A stretch of DNA of 64,000 nucleotides from assembly GCF_014773275.1 (NCBI RefSeq), contig NZ_JACWMW010000003.1, positions 372,001 to 436,000 of the forward strand, given 5' to 3'. Shown here in pieces: positions 8,858 to 19,336 of this stretch (position 1 is the stretch's first letter; every line of letters starts with the position of its first letter). Both the position numbers and the translations under genes were made by a program. Below the pieces are notes generated by a model. That model was given only the letters and a program-made list of their open reading frames with translations. It made no database searches and was not told the DNA's origin. The DNA is from Mucilaginibacter rigui (GTDB lineage: Bacteria > Bacteroidota > Bacteroidia > Sphingobacteriales > Sphingobacteriaceae).

Positions 8858-10288
8858 TTGAATTTTTTACCACGGCAGTTTTTAGTATTATTTTTATTAG
8901 TGTCGCCGGCAATTGGTTATTCCCAAACCTCGCAGGACGCCCAGAGACTTACAAGAGATAGCATCTCCAGGGTTAAATACCGTGAGCCGCGCACACCTTT
9001 TTTTGGCCCGGTACCCGCTACTACCAAACGTTTTGGCCGCGCAGCTGCCGAGTGGGGGCTGGCACAGGCCATACCCTTTAGTTATGGCAAATTTATAGCA
9101 CATGCACCTTATTCTAATGTAACCGGCGCAACCATATGGCGTAACTTAAGCCCGGGTAGCTGGTCGTGGGATCAGGATATCTTTCGTACCAACCAGTTTG
9201 GGCACCCGTACCAGGGAAGCCTTTATTTCAGCGCGTTCCGAAGCAATGGGTACTCTTTCTGGCAATCGGCACCGGCTGCCATGGCGGGTAGCTATTTTTG
9301 GGAAACCTTTGGCGAAAACGAACGCCCATCGCCTAACGATTTTATAAACACCAGCTTTGGTGGGATTGTATTAGGGGAGATGAGCTATCGCCTGTCTAAC
9401 AAAATTGTGAATAACCGGCACCGGGGCTTTGGCAGGCAAATGGAAGAGGTTGCAGCCTTTTTAGCTAACCCCATGAACGGGCTTAATCGTTTGCTTGATG
9501 GTAAATGGGGCAAGGTTTACGGTAACCCCCGCGACCGCGATTCGTCGCTGGTGTCTATGGAGGCCGATATTGGAGCCCGCCGCTTTAGCAGTATAACAGG
9601 TAATGTTAAAACAAATGGCAAAACAGGGTGGTTTGGCCGCGCCAAACTGATGTATGGTAACCGGTACAAAGATTTTAGCACCCCGTTCAGTAATATTTTT
9701 ATAAACGTTGAAGTTGGCCGGGACGATAGTTCGCTGGTAAACAATTTGAGTGTTTATGGCTCGCTGGCAGGTTGGGAACTGCAAACCGGCCGGGACCTGC
9801 AGCATGTGGTAATATTATCGGCCAATTACGATTATCTAAGCAACGAGGCCTTTTTTTACGGGGCGCAAAGTGTTAAGGCTAACCTGTACTCAACCTTTGA
9901 GATGAGTAAGAAGATTACCATTAACACCAACGTGGGCACCGGCCCGGTGCTTTTGGCGGCGGTACCCAATACCTATAACTCTAACGGCCGTAATTATGAT
10001 TATACATCGGGGTTTGGTATAAACGGCGGGGCGGGGTTAAACATAGCTTCTAAATTTTTTGCCAGTGTTGATTACAGGGGTGGATGGCTGTATACCATAA
10101 ACGGCAATAAATCGCATTACTTTTTGCATACGGTTACCAGCGAGGTGCGGTATGCTTTCAAAAACGGCCTCTCCCTTGCAGCCGAACCGGGGTACCTGTT
10201 TTTGCGCGGCAAGTATGATGAACACCCCGAGGTGAATAAGCGCTACCCTTACCTTCGGGTATCTACACGGTACAGCATGAATTTTTAA
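8858..10288 (+). CDS. DUF3943 family outer-membrane-associated protein
   Basis: A 476-residue protein with a signal peptide ending GYSQ. It starts at TTG 8858; the frame has a stop at 8834 and no ATG in between. The central MNGLNRLLDGKWGKVYGN is the DUF3943 signature, and the C-terminal half has alternating aromatic/polar beta-strands ending SRYSMNF-like (TRYSMNF), as in outer-membrane beta-barrels. Function is unknown. It is transcribed alone and divergently from the PAS kinase; the 8631-8857 gap is AT-rich with no gene. Confidence 0.85.
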   Translation: MNFLPRQFLVLFLLVSPAIGYSQTSQDAQRLTRDSISRVKYREPRTPFFGPVPATTKRFGRAAAEWGLAQAIPFSYGKFIAHAPYSNVTGATIWRNLSPGSWSWDQDIFRTNQFGHPYQGSLYFSAFRSNGYSFWQSAPAAMAGSYFWETFGENERPSPNDFINTSFGGIVLGEMSYRLSNKIVNNRHRGFGRQMEEVAAFLANPMNGLNRLLDGKWGKVYGNPRDRDSSLVSMEADIGARRFSSITGNVKTNGKTGWFGRAKLMYGNRYKDFSTPFSNIFINVEVGRDDSSLVNNLSVYGSLAGWELQTGRDLQHVVILSANYDYLSNEAFFYGAQSVKANLYSTFEMSKKITINTNVGTGPVLLAAVPNTYNSNGRNYDYTSGFGINGGAGLNIASKFFASVDYRGGWLYTINGNKSHYFLHTVTSEVRYAFKNGLSLAAEPGYLFLRGKYDEHPEVNKRYPYLRVSTRYSMNF

Positions 10289-10322
10289 TAACATGCTGAT
10301 AAGTAGTTACTAAACACGGGTA

Positions 10323-10736
10323 TTAAATCCCGTAATGCTCTATAACATCTTCCGGGACTTTAACTCCGCGGCCTGTGGCCATATCAATCATCACATAATC
10401 AAAATAGCCGTCGCAGCATACTTTGTTGGTGGCCTTGTTGGTTAGGGTAAAAGCTACGCGGCAGCCTTTATCATTAATGGTTTCTATACCCGTTTTTACA
10501 ATGAAGTAATCGCCCATGGTGAGGGCACGCTTATAATCAACATGCGCGGTGCGTACTACCCAGCCAAAGCCGCGCTCCATAAATTTTTCCATAGCCATAC
10601 CGTAACAGCGCTCCATCTGGTCATAACGGGCGGCAAGCACATAATCAAAGTACTTACTGTTATGCACATGCTGAAACATGTCTATATCGTCAGGGCGAAC
10701 ACGCAGTTCGGTCTCAAAGGTGGAGTAGTTGCTCAT
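10323..10736 (-). CDS. Acyl-CoA thioesterase, hot-dog fold (4HBT/YbgC type)
   Basis: A 137-residue single hot-dog domain. The family segment RVRPDDIDMFQHVHNSKYFD carries the catalytic-loop aspartate of 4-hydroxybenzoyl-CoA-type thioesterases, followed by the central helix RYDQMERCYG. Relatives hydrolyse acyl-CoA esters in the cytoplasm; the chain length here is unknown. ATG at 10736. It is convergent with the DUF3943 gene and divergent from the S41 peptidase gene. Confidence 0.9.
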   Translation of the reverse strand: MSNYSTFETELRVRPDDIDMFQHVHNSKYFDYVLAARYDQMERCYGMAMEKFMERGFGWVVRTAHVDYKRALTMGDYFIVKTGIETINDKGCRVAFTLTNKATNKVCCDGYFDYVMIDMATGRGVKVPEDVIEHYGI

Positions 10737-10855
10737 CAGTAATAATAAGTTGTAAAGGTTGCAAAAGTTTTAATAGTATAAAAGTTGGTGTGCTCTGTCG
10801 ATATTAAAATACGTATTTTGCCGTTATATCATCACCAATAATACTTACACAATTT

Positions 10856-13090
10856 ATGAAACTTATTATCTTATCGGCCACGCTGTTAACCCTTATAAGC
10901 TGCGGGCGGGCGACATCACAGGTTAAGTTTAACGGCGATATAGAGCTGCTTACTGCTGATAAAAGCAGGGCGGCGGGGTGGAAGACTTATTTCCAGCCGG
11001 AGCAGCAAAAGTATTATCCGGTTAAGGTAGATAGTTTGGTAAGGCAGCAAGGCAAATATGCGCTCTCTATCGAGAAGGTAGGCGAGGGCGGGAGCTTTGG
11101 TGTGATAGATTATTATATCCCTAAAACATTTAAAGGCCAAAAAATTGAACTAAGGGGCTACATCAAAACCGAAAATGTAACCAACGGTTATGCCGGCCTT
11201 TGGCTGCGTATTGATGGTACCCAGGCTTTTGATAATATGCAAGACAGGGGCGCAAAAAGTACAACCGATTGGCAGGAATACAAGATTGAATTACCTTACG
11301 ATGGCAGCAAGGCCATAAACATACATGCCGGTGCATTGCTTGTAGGTGCCGGGAAGATGTGGGTAGATAACATGAAGTTATTTATTGATGGCCAGCCTAT
11401 AGAAAAAGCCACTGAAAAGGAACTTACTGGTGCATTGGCAGATACAGCATTTCTAACCGGTTCAAAAATAGATACAGTTGTTTTGAATAAGCAACAACTA
11501 ACAAATTTAACGGCCCTGGGGCAGGTTTGGGGTTTTATTAAATATTATCATCCCAATGTTATTAAAGGCGATTTTAATATGGATGCGCAGCTATTCAGAG
11601 TTATGCCCGCCGTATTAAAAGCAAAAAACAATGCCGAGTTAAGCAACGCACTTGAGCAATGGTTTGATAAGTTTGGCACAGTAGCAAAGTGTGCTGATTG
11701 CACACCTTACAAAGGCAATGATATTAAACTATCCCCATCATACGGCATGCTGTTTACGGGCACTGTGCTGGGTAAAACGCTTACAGATAAACTGCAGGGT
11801 ATTTTATATAAAAAAAACTTTACAAATAGCTACTATATAGCCATGGAGCCCGGCGTGGGGAACCCGAAGTTTATTAATGAACTTGCCTATCCAGGAATGA
11901 AGTACCCCGATGCCGGTTACAGGTTGCTTAGCCTGTACAGGTACTGGAATATGATACAGTACTTTTTCCCGTATAAGTATTTAATAGGAGAGGACTGGAA
12001 TAACGTACTTGCCGATTGTATCCCCAAATTTGCAGTTGCCAAAAATGCTACCGATTACACCCTGAACAGCCTTGCGTTAATAGCGCGTGTGCATGATACC
12101 CATGCCAATATCTGGGGGAACAATACAGCCCTTAACGATTATAAAGGTAAAAATGCAGTGCCCTTTAAAGCTAAGTTTGTTGAAGATAAACTGGTGGTAA
12201 CCGGCTATTATAATGATACCTTAAATATAAAGCAACTGGTGAAACCGGGGGATGTGATAGAAAGAATCAACGGCGAACCCTTATCTGGGCTTATCAAGAA
12301 ATACCTACCATATACCCCGGCATCAAACTACTCAACACAGCTAAGAGATCTGCCTTCGGCTTATTTACTGAGAGGTAATACCCCTGATTTTAAATTAGAC
12401 ATCCAGCGGGATAATAAGGCGCAAAAAGTGACAGTGCCGGCTTTACCAACAGCAAAAGTAAACTACAGAGCAGATTACAATGACCCCGATAAGAAAGGAT
12501 TTTACCTGTTAGAAAATAACATAGGTTACCTATACCCGGGTAAGTATCATAACAGCGACCTGCCTGCCATAAAACAGCTTTTTAATAATACTAAAGGGAT
12601 AATTATTGATATGCGCTGCTACCCGTCAGAATTTATGCCCTATACATTTGGCCCGTATATTAAAACAGATATGTCGGCTTTTGTGAAATTCAGTAACGGC
12701 AGTATCTACCAACCGGGCTTATTCACTTATACAGCTCCGTTAACCATACCGCCTGCAAACGAAACCTATAAGGGCAAAATAGTGATTATTGTGAACGAGG
12801 TATCGCAAAGCCAGGCCGAGTATACTACCATGGCGTTTCAAAGCTCACCAAATGTTACCGTTATTGGCAGTACAACAGCAGGGGCCGATGGAAACGTTTC
12901 ACCAATAACATTGCCCGGGGGGATATCTACCATGATATCAGGTATCGGCATCTATTATCCTGATGGTACGGAAACGCAGCGTAAGGGTGTTAAGATTGAT
13001 GTGGTTACAAAACCAACAATTGCCGGCATTAAAGCCGGGAAAGATGAGTTGTTAGATAAGGCGAAAGAAATAATATTGGAGAAAAAGTAA
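10856..13090 (+). CDS. S41 family C-terminal-processing-like peptidase, lipoprotein
   Basis: A 744-residue protein with a lipoprotein signal (lipobox LISC, cysteine at 16). An N-terminal beta-sandwich region (about residues 20-180) precedes a PDZ-like part around VKPGDVIERINGEPL and an S41 tail-specific protease core. The putative catalytic serine lies in NEVSQSQAEYTTMAFQS, and GSTTAGADGNVSPITLPGG follows as in S41 proteins. It probably sits on the inner face of the outer membrane and trims proteins or peptides. Its stop codon lies within the first unit of a 15-base tandem repeat. Confidence 0.88.
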   Translation: MKLIILSATLLTLISCGRATSQVKFNGDIELLTADKSRAAGWKTYFQPEQQKYYPVKVDSLVRQQGKYALSIEKVGEGGSFGVIDYYIPKTFKGQKIELRGYIKTENVTNGYAGLWLRIDGTQAFDNMQDRGAKSTTDWQEYKIELPYDGSKAINIHAGALLVGAGKMWVDNMKLFIDGQPIEKATEKELTGALADTAFLTGSKIDTVVLNKQQLTNLTALGQVWGFIKYYHPNVIKGDFNMDAQLFRVMPAVLKAKNNAELSNALEQWFDKFGTVAKCADCTPYKGNDIKLSPSYGMLFTGTVLGKTLTDKLQGILYKKNFTNSYYIAMEPGVGNPKFINELAYPGMKYPDAGYRLLSLYRYWNMIQYFFPYKYLIGEDWNNVLADCIPKFAVAKNATDYTLNSLALIARVHDTHANIWGNNTALNDYKGKNAVPFKAKFVEDKLVVTGYYNDTLNIKQLVKPGDVIERINGEPLSGLIKKYLPYTPASNYSTQLRDLPSAYLLRGNTPDFKLDIQRDNKAQKVTVPALPTAKVNYRADYNDPDKKGFYLLENNIGYLYPGKYHNSDLPAIKQLFNNTKGIIIDMRCYPSEFMPYTFGPYIKTDMSAFVKFSNGSIYQPGLFTYTAPLTIPPANETYKGKIVIIVNEVSQSQAEYTTMAFQSSPNVTVIGSTTAGADGNVSPITLPGGISTMISGIGIYYPDGTETQRKGVKIDVVTKPTIAGIKAGKDELLDKAKEIILEKK

Positions 13091-13175
13091 ATGACAAAAA
13101 AGTAAATGACAAAAAAGTAAATATTTCACTCAGAAACGCAATGAAAATTCAATCTTTTGCGTCTCTGCGTGAAAT
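13088..13175. repeat. 15-base tandem repeat plus imperfect hairpin element
   Basis: The unit TAAATGACAAAAAAG occurs twice and begins a third time from 13088. It is followed at 13123-13175 by an imperfect inverted repeat with arms ATTTCACTCAGAAACGCAA and TTGCGTCTCTGCGTGAAAT. The hairpin looks like an interspersed palindromic element and may also end transcription of the flanking convergent genes. Confidence 0.7.
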
Positions 13176-13182
13176 AAATTCC

Positions 13183-14607
13183 CTAAACTAATGTCTTTTT
13201 CCATTTGCCCTTCTTAAACAGGATATAGGCGGCTATAGTTAAACCGATCTCGGCAACGGGGATAGAGATAAAGACACCTGTTGGGCCCATTTCAAAATAT
13301 TTAGCCAATAAGTAAGCAAGGGGAATTTGGAATAGCCAGAATGTAAAGAAATTTATTTTGGTAGGTGTCCAGGTGTCGCCTGCGCCATTAAAGGCACTGG
13401 TGAAGATCATCCCCATTCCAAAAATAATAAAACCCCCGCTTAAAATTTGTAACGAACGGGTGGCTACCTTTCTTACAACCAAGTCATCGGTGAAAAATGA
13501 TGCGAACAGATGGCCGCAGGTTAAAAACAATATACTCACTATCCCTAAAAAAACAACGGTGTACTTTATGGTTTGATATACCGATTGCTCGGCCCTGTCT
13601 ACCCGGCCTGCGCCAAGGTTTTGCCCAACCAGTGTGGCTGCTGCGTTACTAAGGCCCCAGGCAGGCAGCAAAAAGAACATCATTAATCGCAGCGAGGTTT
13701 GATAGCCCGCCGAACCCTGATCGCCCCCTGTTGTGGCAACCAACTGCGCCAAAAATATCCAGCTGCAACTGGCTATTACAAATTGCAGGATGCCCGGTGC
13801 CGCCACCTTGATGATGGCTTTGATCTGTTTCCAGTCGGGTATAAAGTAGCTTAAACGTACTACTAAAGCATTTTTGTTGTTAAACAGATTATAAACCTGG
13901 TATAAAACGCCCAGACCGCGGCCAATGGTTGTGGCTATAGCTGCGCCTGTTAAACCAAATGCGGGGATAGGGCCGAGGCCCCTGATAAAGATAGGGCATA
14001 AAATAATGTTGGCTATATTGGCTATCCACAGGCTGCGCATGGCGATGGCGGCATTACCTGCCCCTCTGAAAATTCCGTTTATTAAAAACAACAATACGAT
14101 GATCACACTCCCGCCCATCATGATACGGACGAATGGGGTGCCGTGATCTGCAGTTTCTGTAGAGGCCCCCATAAGCAGCAGCAGGTCGCGGGCGTGTAAC
14201 AATCCAAATATGCTGATGATGATATTTATAACTACAGCGATCACAATAGTTTGCATGCCTGCTTTTGAAGCCGCTTCGGGGTTTTTTTCACCAATGCGGC
14301 GGGCAACCACAGCTGTTGCGGCCATACTTAAACCTATAGCTAATGAATATATTACGGTAAGCACAGATTCGGTTAAACCTACTGTTTGAATGGCGTGGCT
14401 GCTGTTTTCTAAATGGCCAACAAAATACAGGTCGACCAATGCGAAAACCGATTCCATAGCCATCTCCAGCATCATTGGGATGGCTAATAAAACAATGGCT
14501 CTTTTGATGCTGATGGCAGTGAGGTCCGCATGTTCACCTTTTAACGATTGCTTTAAAATGCTGAAAAATGAATATGCTTTGCCTCTTGGGGTAACGGTTT
14601 GTGACAT
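13183..14607 (-). CDS. MATE family multidrug efflux transporter
   Basis: A 474-residue polytopic inner-membrane protein with about 12 helices in two similar halves. MATE hallmarks are an early AIPMMLEMAMESVFALVDLYFVGHL and a second-half equivalent after FVIASCSWIFLAQLV. NorM-type proteins export cationic drugs in exchange for Na+ or H+. The N-terminal 35 residues are a soluble extension. ATG at 14607. Monocistronic. Confidence 0.92.
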   Translation of the reverse strand: MSQTVTPRGKAYSFFSILKQSLKGEHADLTAISIKRAIVLLAIPMMLEMAMESVFALVDLYFVGHLENSSHAIQTVGLTESVLTVIYSLAIGLSMAATAVVARRIGEKNPEAASKAGMQTIVIAVVINIIISIFGLLHARDLLLLMGASTETADHGTPFVRIMMGGSVIIVLLFLINGIFRGAGNAAIAMRSLWIANIANIILCPIFIRGLGPIPAFGLTGAAIATTIGRGLGVLYQVYNLFNNKNALVVRLSYFIPDWKQIKAIIKVAAPGILQFVIASCSWIFLAQLVATTGGDQGSAGYQTSLRLMMFFLLPAWGLSNAAATLVGQNLGAGRVDRAEQSVYQTIKYTVVFLGIVSILFLTCGHLFASFFTDDLVVRKVATRSLQILSGGFIIFGMGMIFTSAFNGAGDTWTPTKINFFTFWLFQIPLAYLLAKYFEMGPTGVFISIPVAEIGLTIAAYILFKKGKWKKTLV

Positions 14608-14810
14608 GGAAGGTTTATTTAAACAGGTACTTACTAATATATATACTTTACGGGATATGGTAACAAAATGTAACTATGCAAAAATATGTTTAACAAGGTT
14701 TATCTCACACTGTGTAATAATGACATATATGCGGGCTAATTGCGACATGCTGTTGAAATTAGCATAACAACTAACCCACCCATAACCCCTCTCATAAGAG
14801 GGAAACCGAA

Positions 14811-14850
14811 AACCACTCACCACCTAACTCAATCAACCATTCACCAACCC
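14811..14850. repeat. Interspersed repeat family 2, copy A
   Basis: AACCACTCACCACCTAACTC followed by AATCAACCATTCACC. It matches copies near 26581-26620 (inverted) and 27102-27135. It sits in the 14608-14935 gap ahead of the rpsO promoter; that gap holds no gene. Confidence 0.75.
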
Positions 14851-14883
14851 TTAAAAATCATTTTAACTTTTGAATTTAAAGCG

Positions 14884-14891
14884 TATCTTTG
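14884..14891 (+). promoter_or_regulatory. -7 box TATCTTTG of rpsO
   Basis: TATCTTTGC fits the TAnnTTTG consensus and lies 45 bases ahead of the rpsO start. It is the clearest promoter candidate for the ribosomal protein gene. Confidence 0.65.
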
Positions 14892-14935
14892 CACCCAATT
14901 AATAGAATTATTTACGCTTTAATATTATTCAGGTA

Positions 14936-15214
14936 ATGTATTTAAGTAAAGAAGCAAAGGCAGAGATCTTTGCAAAACATGGTAAAGGCGCTACAGACAC
15001 AGGTTCAACTGAAGGTCAGGTTGCGTTATTCACAACTCGTATTGCACATTTAACCGGTCACTTGAAAAAGAACAAACATGATTTTTCAACCCAGTTATCA
15101 CTGCAAAAATTAGTAGGTAAACGCCGCGGATTGTTGGCTTACCTGTACAAAAAAGACATTGAAAGATATCGTGCTATTATCAAAGCTTTACAGCTTAGGG
15201 ATATCATCAAATAA
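14936..15214 (+). CDS. rpsO: 30S ribosomal protein S15 (uS15)
   Basis: A 92-residue protein showing the uS15 signature: GSTEGQVALFTTRIAHLTGHL, then KKNKHDFSTQLSL and KLVGKRRGLLAYL. It binds the central domain of 16S rRNA early in 30S assembly. It has the usual rpsO-pnp neighbourhood found across bacteria. A terminator separates the two genes, and pnp has its own promoter candidate, so pnp depends on read-through or on that second promoter. Confidence 0.98.
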   Translation: MYLSKEAKAEIFAKHGKGATDTGSTEGQVALFTTRIAHLTGHLKKNKHDFSTQLSLQKLVGKRRGLLAYLYKKDIERYRAIIKALQLRDIIK

Positions 15215-15232
15215 CTTTTATAAGTTTTTAAT

Positions 15233-15266
15233 AAAAAGCCGTCCGTTTATTTTTGGATGGCTTTTT
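15233..15266 (+). terminator. rpsO terminator
   Basis: Stem AAAAAGCCGTCC / GGATGGCTTTTT (one G-U pair) with a 10-base loop, ending in a T run. It directly abuts the pnp -7 box. Confidence 0.85.
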
Positions 15267-15274
15267 TACTTTTG
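15267..15274 (+). promoter_or_regulatory. -7 box TACTTTTG of pnp
   Basis: TACTTTTGC matches TAnnTTTG and begins right after the last base of the rpsO terminator arm. It lies about 70 bases ahead of the pnp start. Confidence 0.6.
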
Positions 15275-15345
15275 CAACAAATATACACACACATAAAAAA
15301 ACGATGCGCTCCGAAAGATGAAAAGCGTATCACAAAACAAACAAG

Positions 15346-17487
15346 ATGAGTTTAAATGTAATTAAAAAGGTTATTGATTTAGGTGACGGCCGCACCATTG
15401 AGATCGAAACCGGTAAACTGGCCAAACAAGCCGATGGCTCTGTAGTAATTAAAATGGGTGATACCATGTTATTGGCTACTGTAGTATCGTCGCAGGAAGC
15501 AAAAGAGGGTATCGATTTTTTACCCCTTTCTGTTGATTATCAAGAAAAATATGCTGCCACCGGTCGTATCCCGGGTGGTTTTTTACGCCGCGAGGCACGT
15601 TTGTCAGACTATGAGGTTTTGATCTCCCGTTTGGTTGACCGCGCATTGCGCCCAATGTTCCCGGATGATTATCATGCTGATACACAGGTGATGATCTCTT
15701 TAATATCTGCCGATAAAGATATTATGCCTGATTGCCTTGCCGGTTTGGCAGCATCTGCAGCTTTATCTGTTTCTGATATCCCTTTTAACGGCCCAATATC
15801 TGAAGTACGCGTTGCTAAAGTTGACGGCCAGTTAATAATCAACCCAACCTTAAGCCAACTGCAAAATGCAACTTTAGAGTTTATAGTTGCCGGTAGCGAG
15901 CACGATATCAACATGGTTGAAGGTGAAAGCGCCGAAATTCAGGAAGCTGAATTGGTTGAGGCTATTAAATTTGCACATACCGCTATTAAATTACAGTGTT
16001 TAGTTCAAAAAGAGCTTACTGTTGAAGTTGGTAAAACCGAAAAACGCGTTTACAACCACGAGCACAGCAACGAAGACCTGAAAAAAGCTATCTACGCTGC
16101 TACTTATGACCAGGTTTACGCTATTGCAGGTGCTGCTTCTGCTAAAGAAGAACGCGCTGCAAGCTTTAAAGCTGTACGTGATGCCTACATCGAAACTTTA
16201 GGCGAGATTGATGATATCACCAAATCATTAGCGAAAAAATACTACCACGATGTTGAGTACGATGCTATCCGTAACCTTGTATTAGACGAAGGCAAACGTT
16301 TAGACGGCCGCTCTACCACACAGATACGCCCTATATGGAGCGAAGTTGGCTACCTGCCATCAGCTCACGGTTCGGCGGTGTTTACCCGTGGCGAAACACA
16401 ATCATTAACCACCGTTACCTTAGGTGCTAAGGATGATGAGCAAATGATAGATGGCGCGTTCATCAACGGATACCAAAAATTCCTGTTACACTATAATTTC
16501 CCTGGTTTCTCAACCGGTGAGGTTCGCCCTAACAGAGGTGCAGGCCGTCGCGAGATCGGTCACGGTAACCTGGCAATGCGTTCACTAAAACGTGTTTTAC
16601 CAGCTGAAGATCAGAACCCTTACACTATCCGTATCGTTTCAGATATCCTTGAATCAAACGGTTCATCATCAATGGCTACGGTTTGTGCCGGTACATTGGC
16701 TTTGATGGATGCCGGTATCAAGATCTCTAACCCGGTATCAGGTATCGCGATGGGATTGATCACTAACGAAATGGGTACTAAATATGCTATCCTTTCTGAT
16801 ATCCTTGGCGATGAAGATCACCTGGGTGATATGGACTTTAAAGTAACAGGTACCAAAAACGGTATTGTTGCTGTACAAATGGATTTGAAGATAAACGGTC
16901 TTTCATACGAGGTTTTAACCAACGCGTTAAACCAGGCTAAAGATGGTCGTTTACATATCCTTGGTGAGATGGCTAAAACCATGGCCGCTCCACGTGAGGA
17001 TTACAAACCACACGCTCCGCGTATCGTAATGATCAAGATAGATAAAGAATTTATTGGTGCGGTTATCGGGCCCGGTGGCAAGATCATACAGGAAATGCAG
17101 CGCGAAACAGGTGCAACCATCTCTATTGAGGAAAAAGACAACCAGGGCTTTGTACAGGTATTTGCCGATAACAAAGCAGCTATTGATGCAGCTTTAGGCC
17201 GTATCCGCGCTATTGCTTCAAAACCTGAAGTTGGCGAGATCTATGAAGGTAAAGTGAAATCAATTATGCCGTTTGGTGCATTTGTTGAGATCATGCCGGG
17301 TAAAGATGGTTTATTACACATATCTGAAATTGATCACCGCAGAATTGAGACCATGGATGGTATCTTTAACGTAGGTGATGAAGTGCGTGTAAAATTGCTT
17401 GATGTTGATAAGCAAGGTAAACTAAAGCTTTCACGTAAAGCCTTATTGCCTCGCCCTGAGCAAAACAAGCCTGCTGATAACAACTAA
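15346..17487 (+). CDS. pnp: Polyribonucleotide nucleotidyltransferase (PNPase)
   Basis: A 713-residue protein with the full PNPase order: two RNase PH domains around an alpha-helical linker, then KH ([19 protein letters not shown]) and S1 ([21 protein letters not shown]). The catalytic second RNase PH half shows [14 protein letters not shown] and the aspartates of [17 protein letters not shown]. The enzyme degrades mRNA 3'-to-5' phosphorolytically and joins the RNA degradosome in other bacteria. Length is normal for the family. Confidence 0.98.
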   Translation: MSLNVIKKVIDLGDGRTIEIETGKLAKQADGSVVIKMGDTMLLATVVSSQEAKEGIDFLPLSVDYQEKYAATGRIPGGFLRREARLSDYEVLISRLVDRALRPMFPDDYHADTQVMISLISADKDIMPDCLAGLAASAALSVSDIPFNGPISEVRVAKVDGQLIINPTLSQLQNATLEFIVAGSEHDINMVEGESAEIQEAELVEAIKFAHTAIKLQCLVQKELTVEVGKTEKRVYNHEHSNEDLKKAIYAATYDQVYAIAGAASAKEERAASFKAVRDAYIETLGEIDDITKSLAKKYYHDVEYDAIRNLVLDEGKRLDGRSTTQIRPIWSEVGYLPSAHGSAVFTRGETQSLTTVTLGAKDDEQMIDGAFINGYQKFLLHYNFPGFSTGEVRPNRGAGRREIGHGNLAMRSLKRVLPAEDQNPYTIRIVSDILESNGSSSMATVCAGTLALMDAGIKISNPVSGIAMGLITNEMGTKYAILSDILGDEDHLGDMDFKVTGTKNGIVAVQMDLKINGLSYEVLTNALNQAKDGRLHILGEMAKTMAAPREDYKPHAPRIVMIKIDKEFIGAVIGPGGKIIQEMQRETGATISIEEKDNQGFVQVFADNKAAIDAALGRIRAIASKPEVGEIYEGKVKSIMPFGAFVEIMPGKDGLLHISEIDHRRIETMDGIFNVGDEVRVKLLDVDKQGKLKLSRKALLPRPEQNKPADNN

Positions 17488-17505
17488 TCGGCTTTAATTT
17501 ATAGT

Positions 17506-17533
17506 GCAAAACCCTCTTTTACGAGGGTTTTGC
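17506..17533 (+). terminator. pnp terminator
   Basis: Perfect 11-base stem GCAAAACCCTC / GAGGGTTTTGC with loop TTTTAC. Confidence 0.88.
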
Positions 17534-17643
17534 TATTTAGTCTAAAAAAAAATAAAAAATTGAAACAAAACCTAAACCTTTTTGGTTTGGTTTAATTAAG
17601 GATAATAAAAGACAAACAATATCAAGCCGGCACTAATTTGCTA

Positions 17644-17913
17644 ATGACATCTACTACCAATGATCCTTTAGATTTTCTCAATAACTCTCAAGGGATACAG
17701 ACCGGTGCACAAACGGATCTGATCCAGAAGCTATTGTATGAAATTATCAGGGTTAAAGAGCTTATTACCTATTATGATTCCATTCCCAATGGGGCGGGGC
17801 AGCTTGGCTCCTCTATTTTGAACGAGCTTGTTACCGAGGCCTACAACTCCCTTGTAAACTACGATACCGTTTTAATGAAAAAGTACTACGATCTGTTGCT
17901 TAACTGCGATTGA
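17644..17913 (+). CDS. Hypothetical small protein, 89 residues
   Basis: No family recognised. The ATG at 17644 is preferred over a TTG two codons earlier. The protein is acidic, lacks a signal or membrane segment, and its second half is predicted helical (TDLIQKLLYEIIRVKELITY and LVTEAYNSLVNYDTVLMKKY). Codon use resembles its neighbours, which supports a real gene. It stands alone after pnp. Confidence 0.6.
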   Translation: MTSTTNDPLDFLNNSQGIQTGAQTDLIQKLLYEIIRVKELITYYDSIPNGAGQLGSSILNELVTEAYNSLVNYDTVLMKKYYDLLLNCD

Positions 17914-18122
17914 TACCCGGGCAACCTTGCCAACTCTATCTGCTGTAATCTTATCTTAAATAGCTAATAAAAAAACAGAATAAAATTTTATTTCAGTTAT
18001 TTATTCAGAATAAAATTCTTTATAATTGTATTTTAAATTATTTATTCGATACAATGTGTTGTTGTGCAATATATTGTTTGGTGGATAATGGAATTGCAAA
18101 AACCTAAATAAGCACTTATAAC

Positions 18123-19328
18123 ATGCCTAAAAAAATATTACTCAGCGTCTTATTTACTTATCTTTCTTTTACCTATTGTATTGCCCAGCAACAGCCTTTA
18201 AATTGGGTGGATGCCCATGCTGTATCTATTGATAGCAACAAGAATTATCTTCCTAACCTGGCCGCCGGATTAAAAGATAACAGCATTCTCGGGTTAGGAG
18301 AGGCTTCACATGGCACACACGAGTTTTCGGTTGAGAAGAACCGTATTATCCAATACCTTATTACGCATAAAAACTATAAAGCTGTTGGGTTCGAATCTGC
18401 ATACGCGGTAATGGACCGCATCAATACTTATGTACTTACCGGCAAAGGCGATTTGAAGAAACTGATGCAACCTCTTCGCTTGTTCAGCACCAAAGAGATC
18501 TATGATCTGTTCCGGGAAATTAAATTATATAATGATAGCCAGCCGCTTAAAAATAAAGTGTCGATTTTTGGCTTCGATATTGATTACACAAAAGCCGATG
18601 TTGATTCATCTGCCAGGTACAGTTTAAATTATCTTGGTAAACATCCGGATATGTACGCCCATGGCAAAGCCGCCATACCTGTACTTAAAAGGATAACCGC
18701 AACTGATTTTGGTAACTTATATGAAATGGCAGATGATGAAAAGGCTATTATCTCTGATTTAAATAATGAGGTGAAAACCAAAGGTCAATCCACAGAAGGT
18801 TATGGTAAGTTTAAAAAGTACCTTTCGTTATTATACCAGGGTACTTTGGTAACTAACCCGTTGGCAAGAGATGAGTTTATGGCAGATAACATTGCCAATA
18901 CCCAGCAGGAAAGTAAAGCCAAAACAATTATTTGGAGCCATAACGTGCACGTGGCTAAAGATACCACTATGGCAATGTGTAAAGGGATGGGATATTACGT
19001 AAGGCAAAAGTATCAAACGCAATACTACACTATTGGGCTCGATACTTACAAAGGGGCCACCAATTCTATTGTTGATGATAATTTCCAGGCTAATAACTTT
19101 GAAATGCAACCGTCGTCACTTTCAGCATTATTTGCCAAAGCAAAGTTTACCAAATTTTTTATTAACGTGGATAACGCGCAGGGTAACCCGATTTACAATG
19201 TAAGCGGTAATATTACCAACATCTTCTCAAACTGGGGTCGCATGCGCACGCTGCAAATACGGCCCGGAATTGATTTTGACGCCCTGCTGTTTATAAGGGA
19301 AACTACAGCCTCAACAGAATTAAAGTAA
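18123..19328 (+). CDS. Erythromycin-esterase family protein, secreted
   Basis: A 401-residue protein with a signal peptide ending YCIAQQQ. Family residues are visible: GLGEASHGTHEFSVEKNRI, the GFESAYAV strand, GFDIDYTKAD and IWSHNVHVAKD, corresponding to the metal/acid-base histidine and glutamate positions of EreA/EreB-like hydrolases. Characterised members open macrolide lactones, but most chromosomal members have unknown substrates, so resistance should not be assumed. It is convergent with udk. Confidence 0.85.
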   Translation: MPKKILLSVLFTYLSFTYCIAQQQPLNWVDAHAVSIDSNKNYLPNLAAGLKDNSILGLGEASHGTHEFSVEKNRIIQYLITHKNYKAVGFESAYAVMDRINTYVLTGKGDLKKLMQPLRLFSTKEIYDLFREIKLYNDSQPLKNKVSIFGFDIDYTKADVDSSARYSLNYLGKHPDMYAHGKAAIPVLKRITATDFGNLYEMADDEKAIISDLNNEVKTKGQSTEGYGKFKKYLSLLYQGTLVTNPLARDEFMADNIANTQQESKAKTIIWSHNVHVAKDTTMAMCKGMGYYVRQKYQTQYYTIGLDTYKGATNSIVDDNFQANNFEMQPSSLSALFAKAKFTKFFINVDNAQGNPIYNVSGNITNIFSNWGRMRTLQIRPGIDFDALLFIRETTASTELK

Positions 19329-19336
19329 ACAATATT

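Noticed and set aside
18123..19328. Reading the erythromycin-esterase-like gene as macrolide resistance
   Set aside because: Chromosomal family members are widespread with unknown substrates; no linkage to resistance genes is seen.
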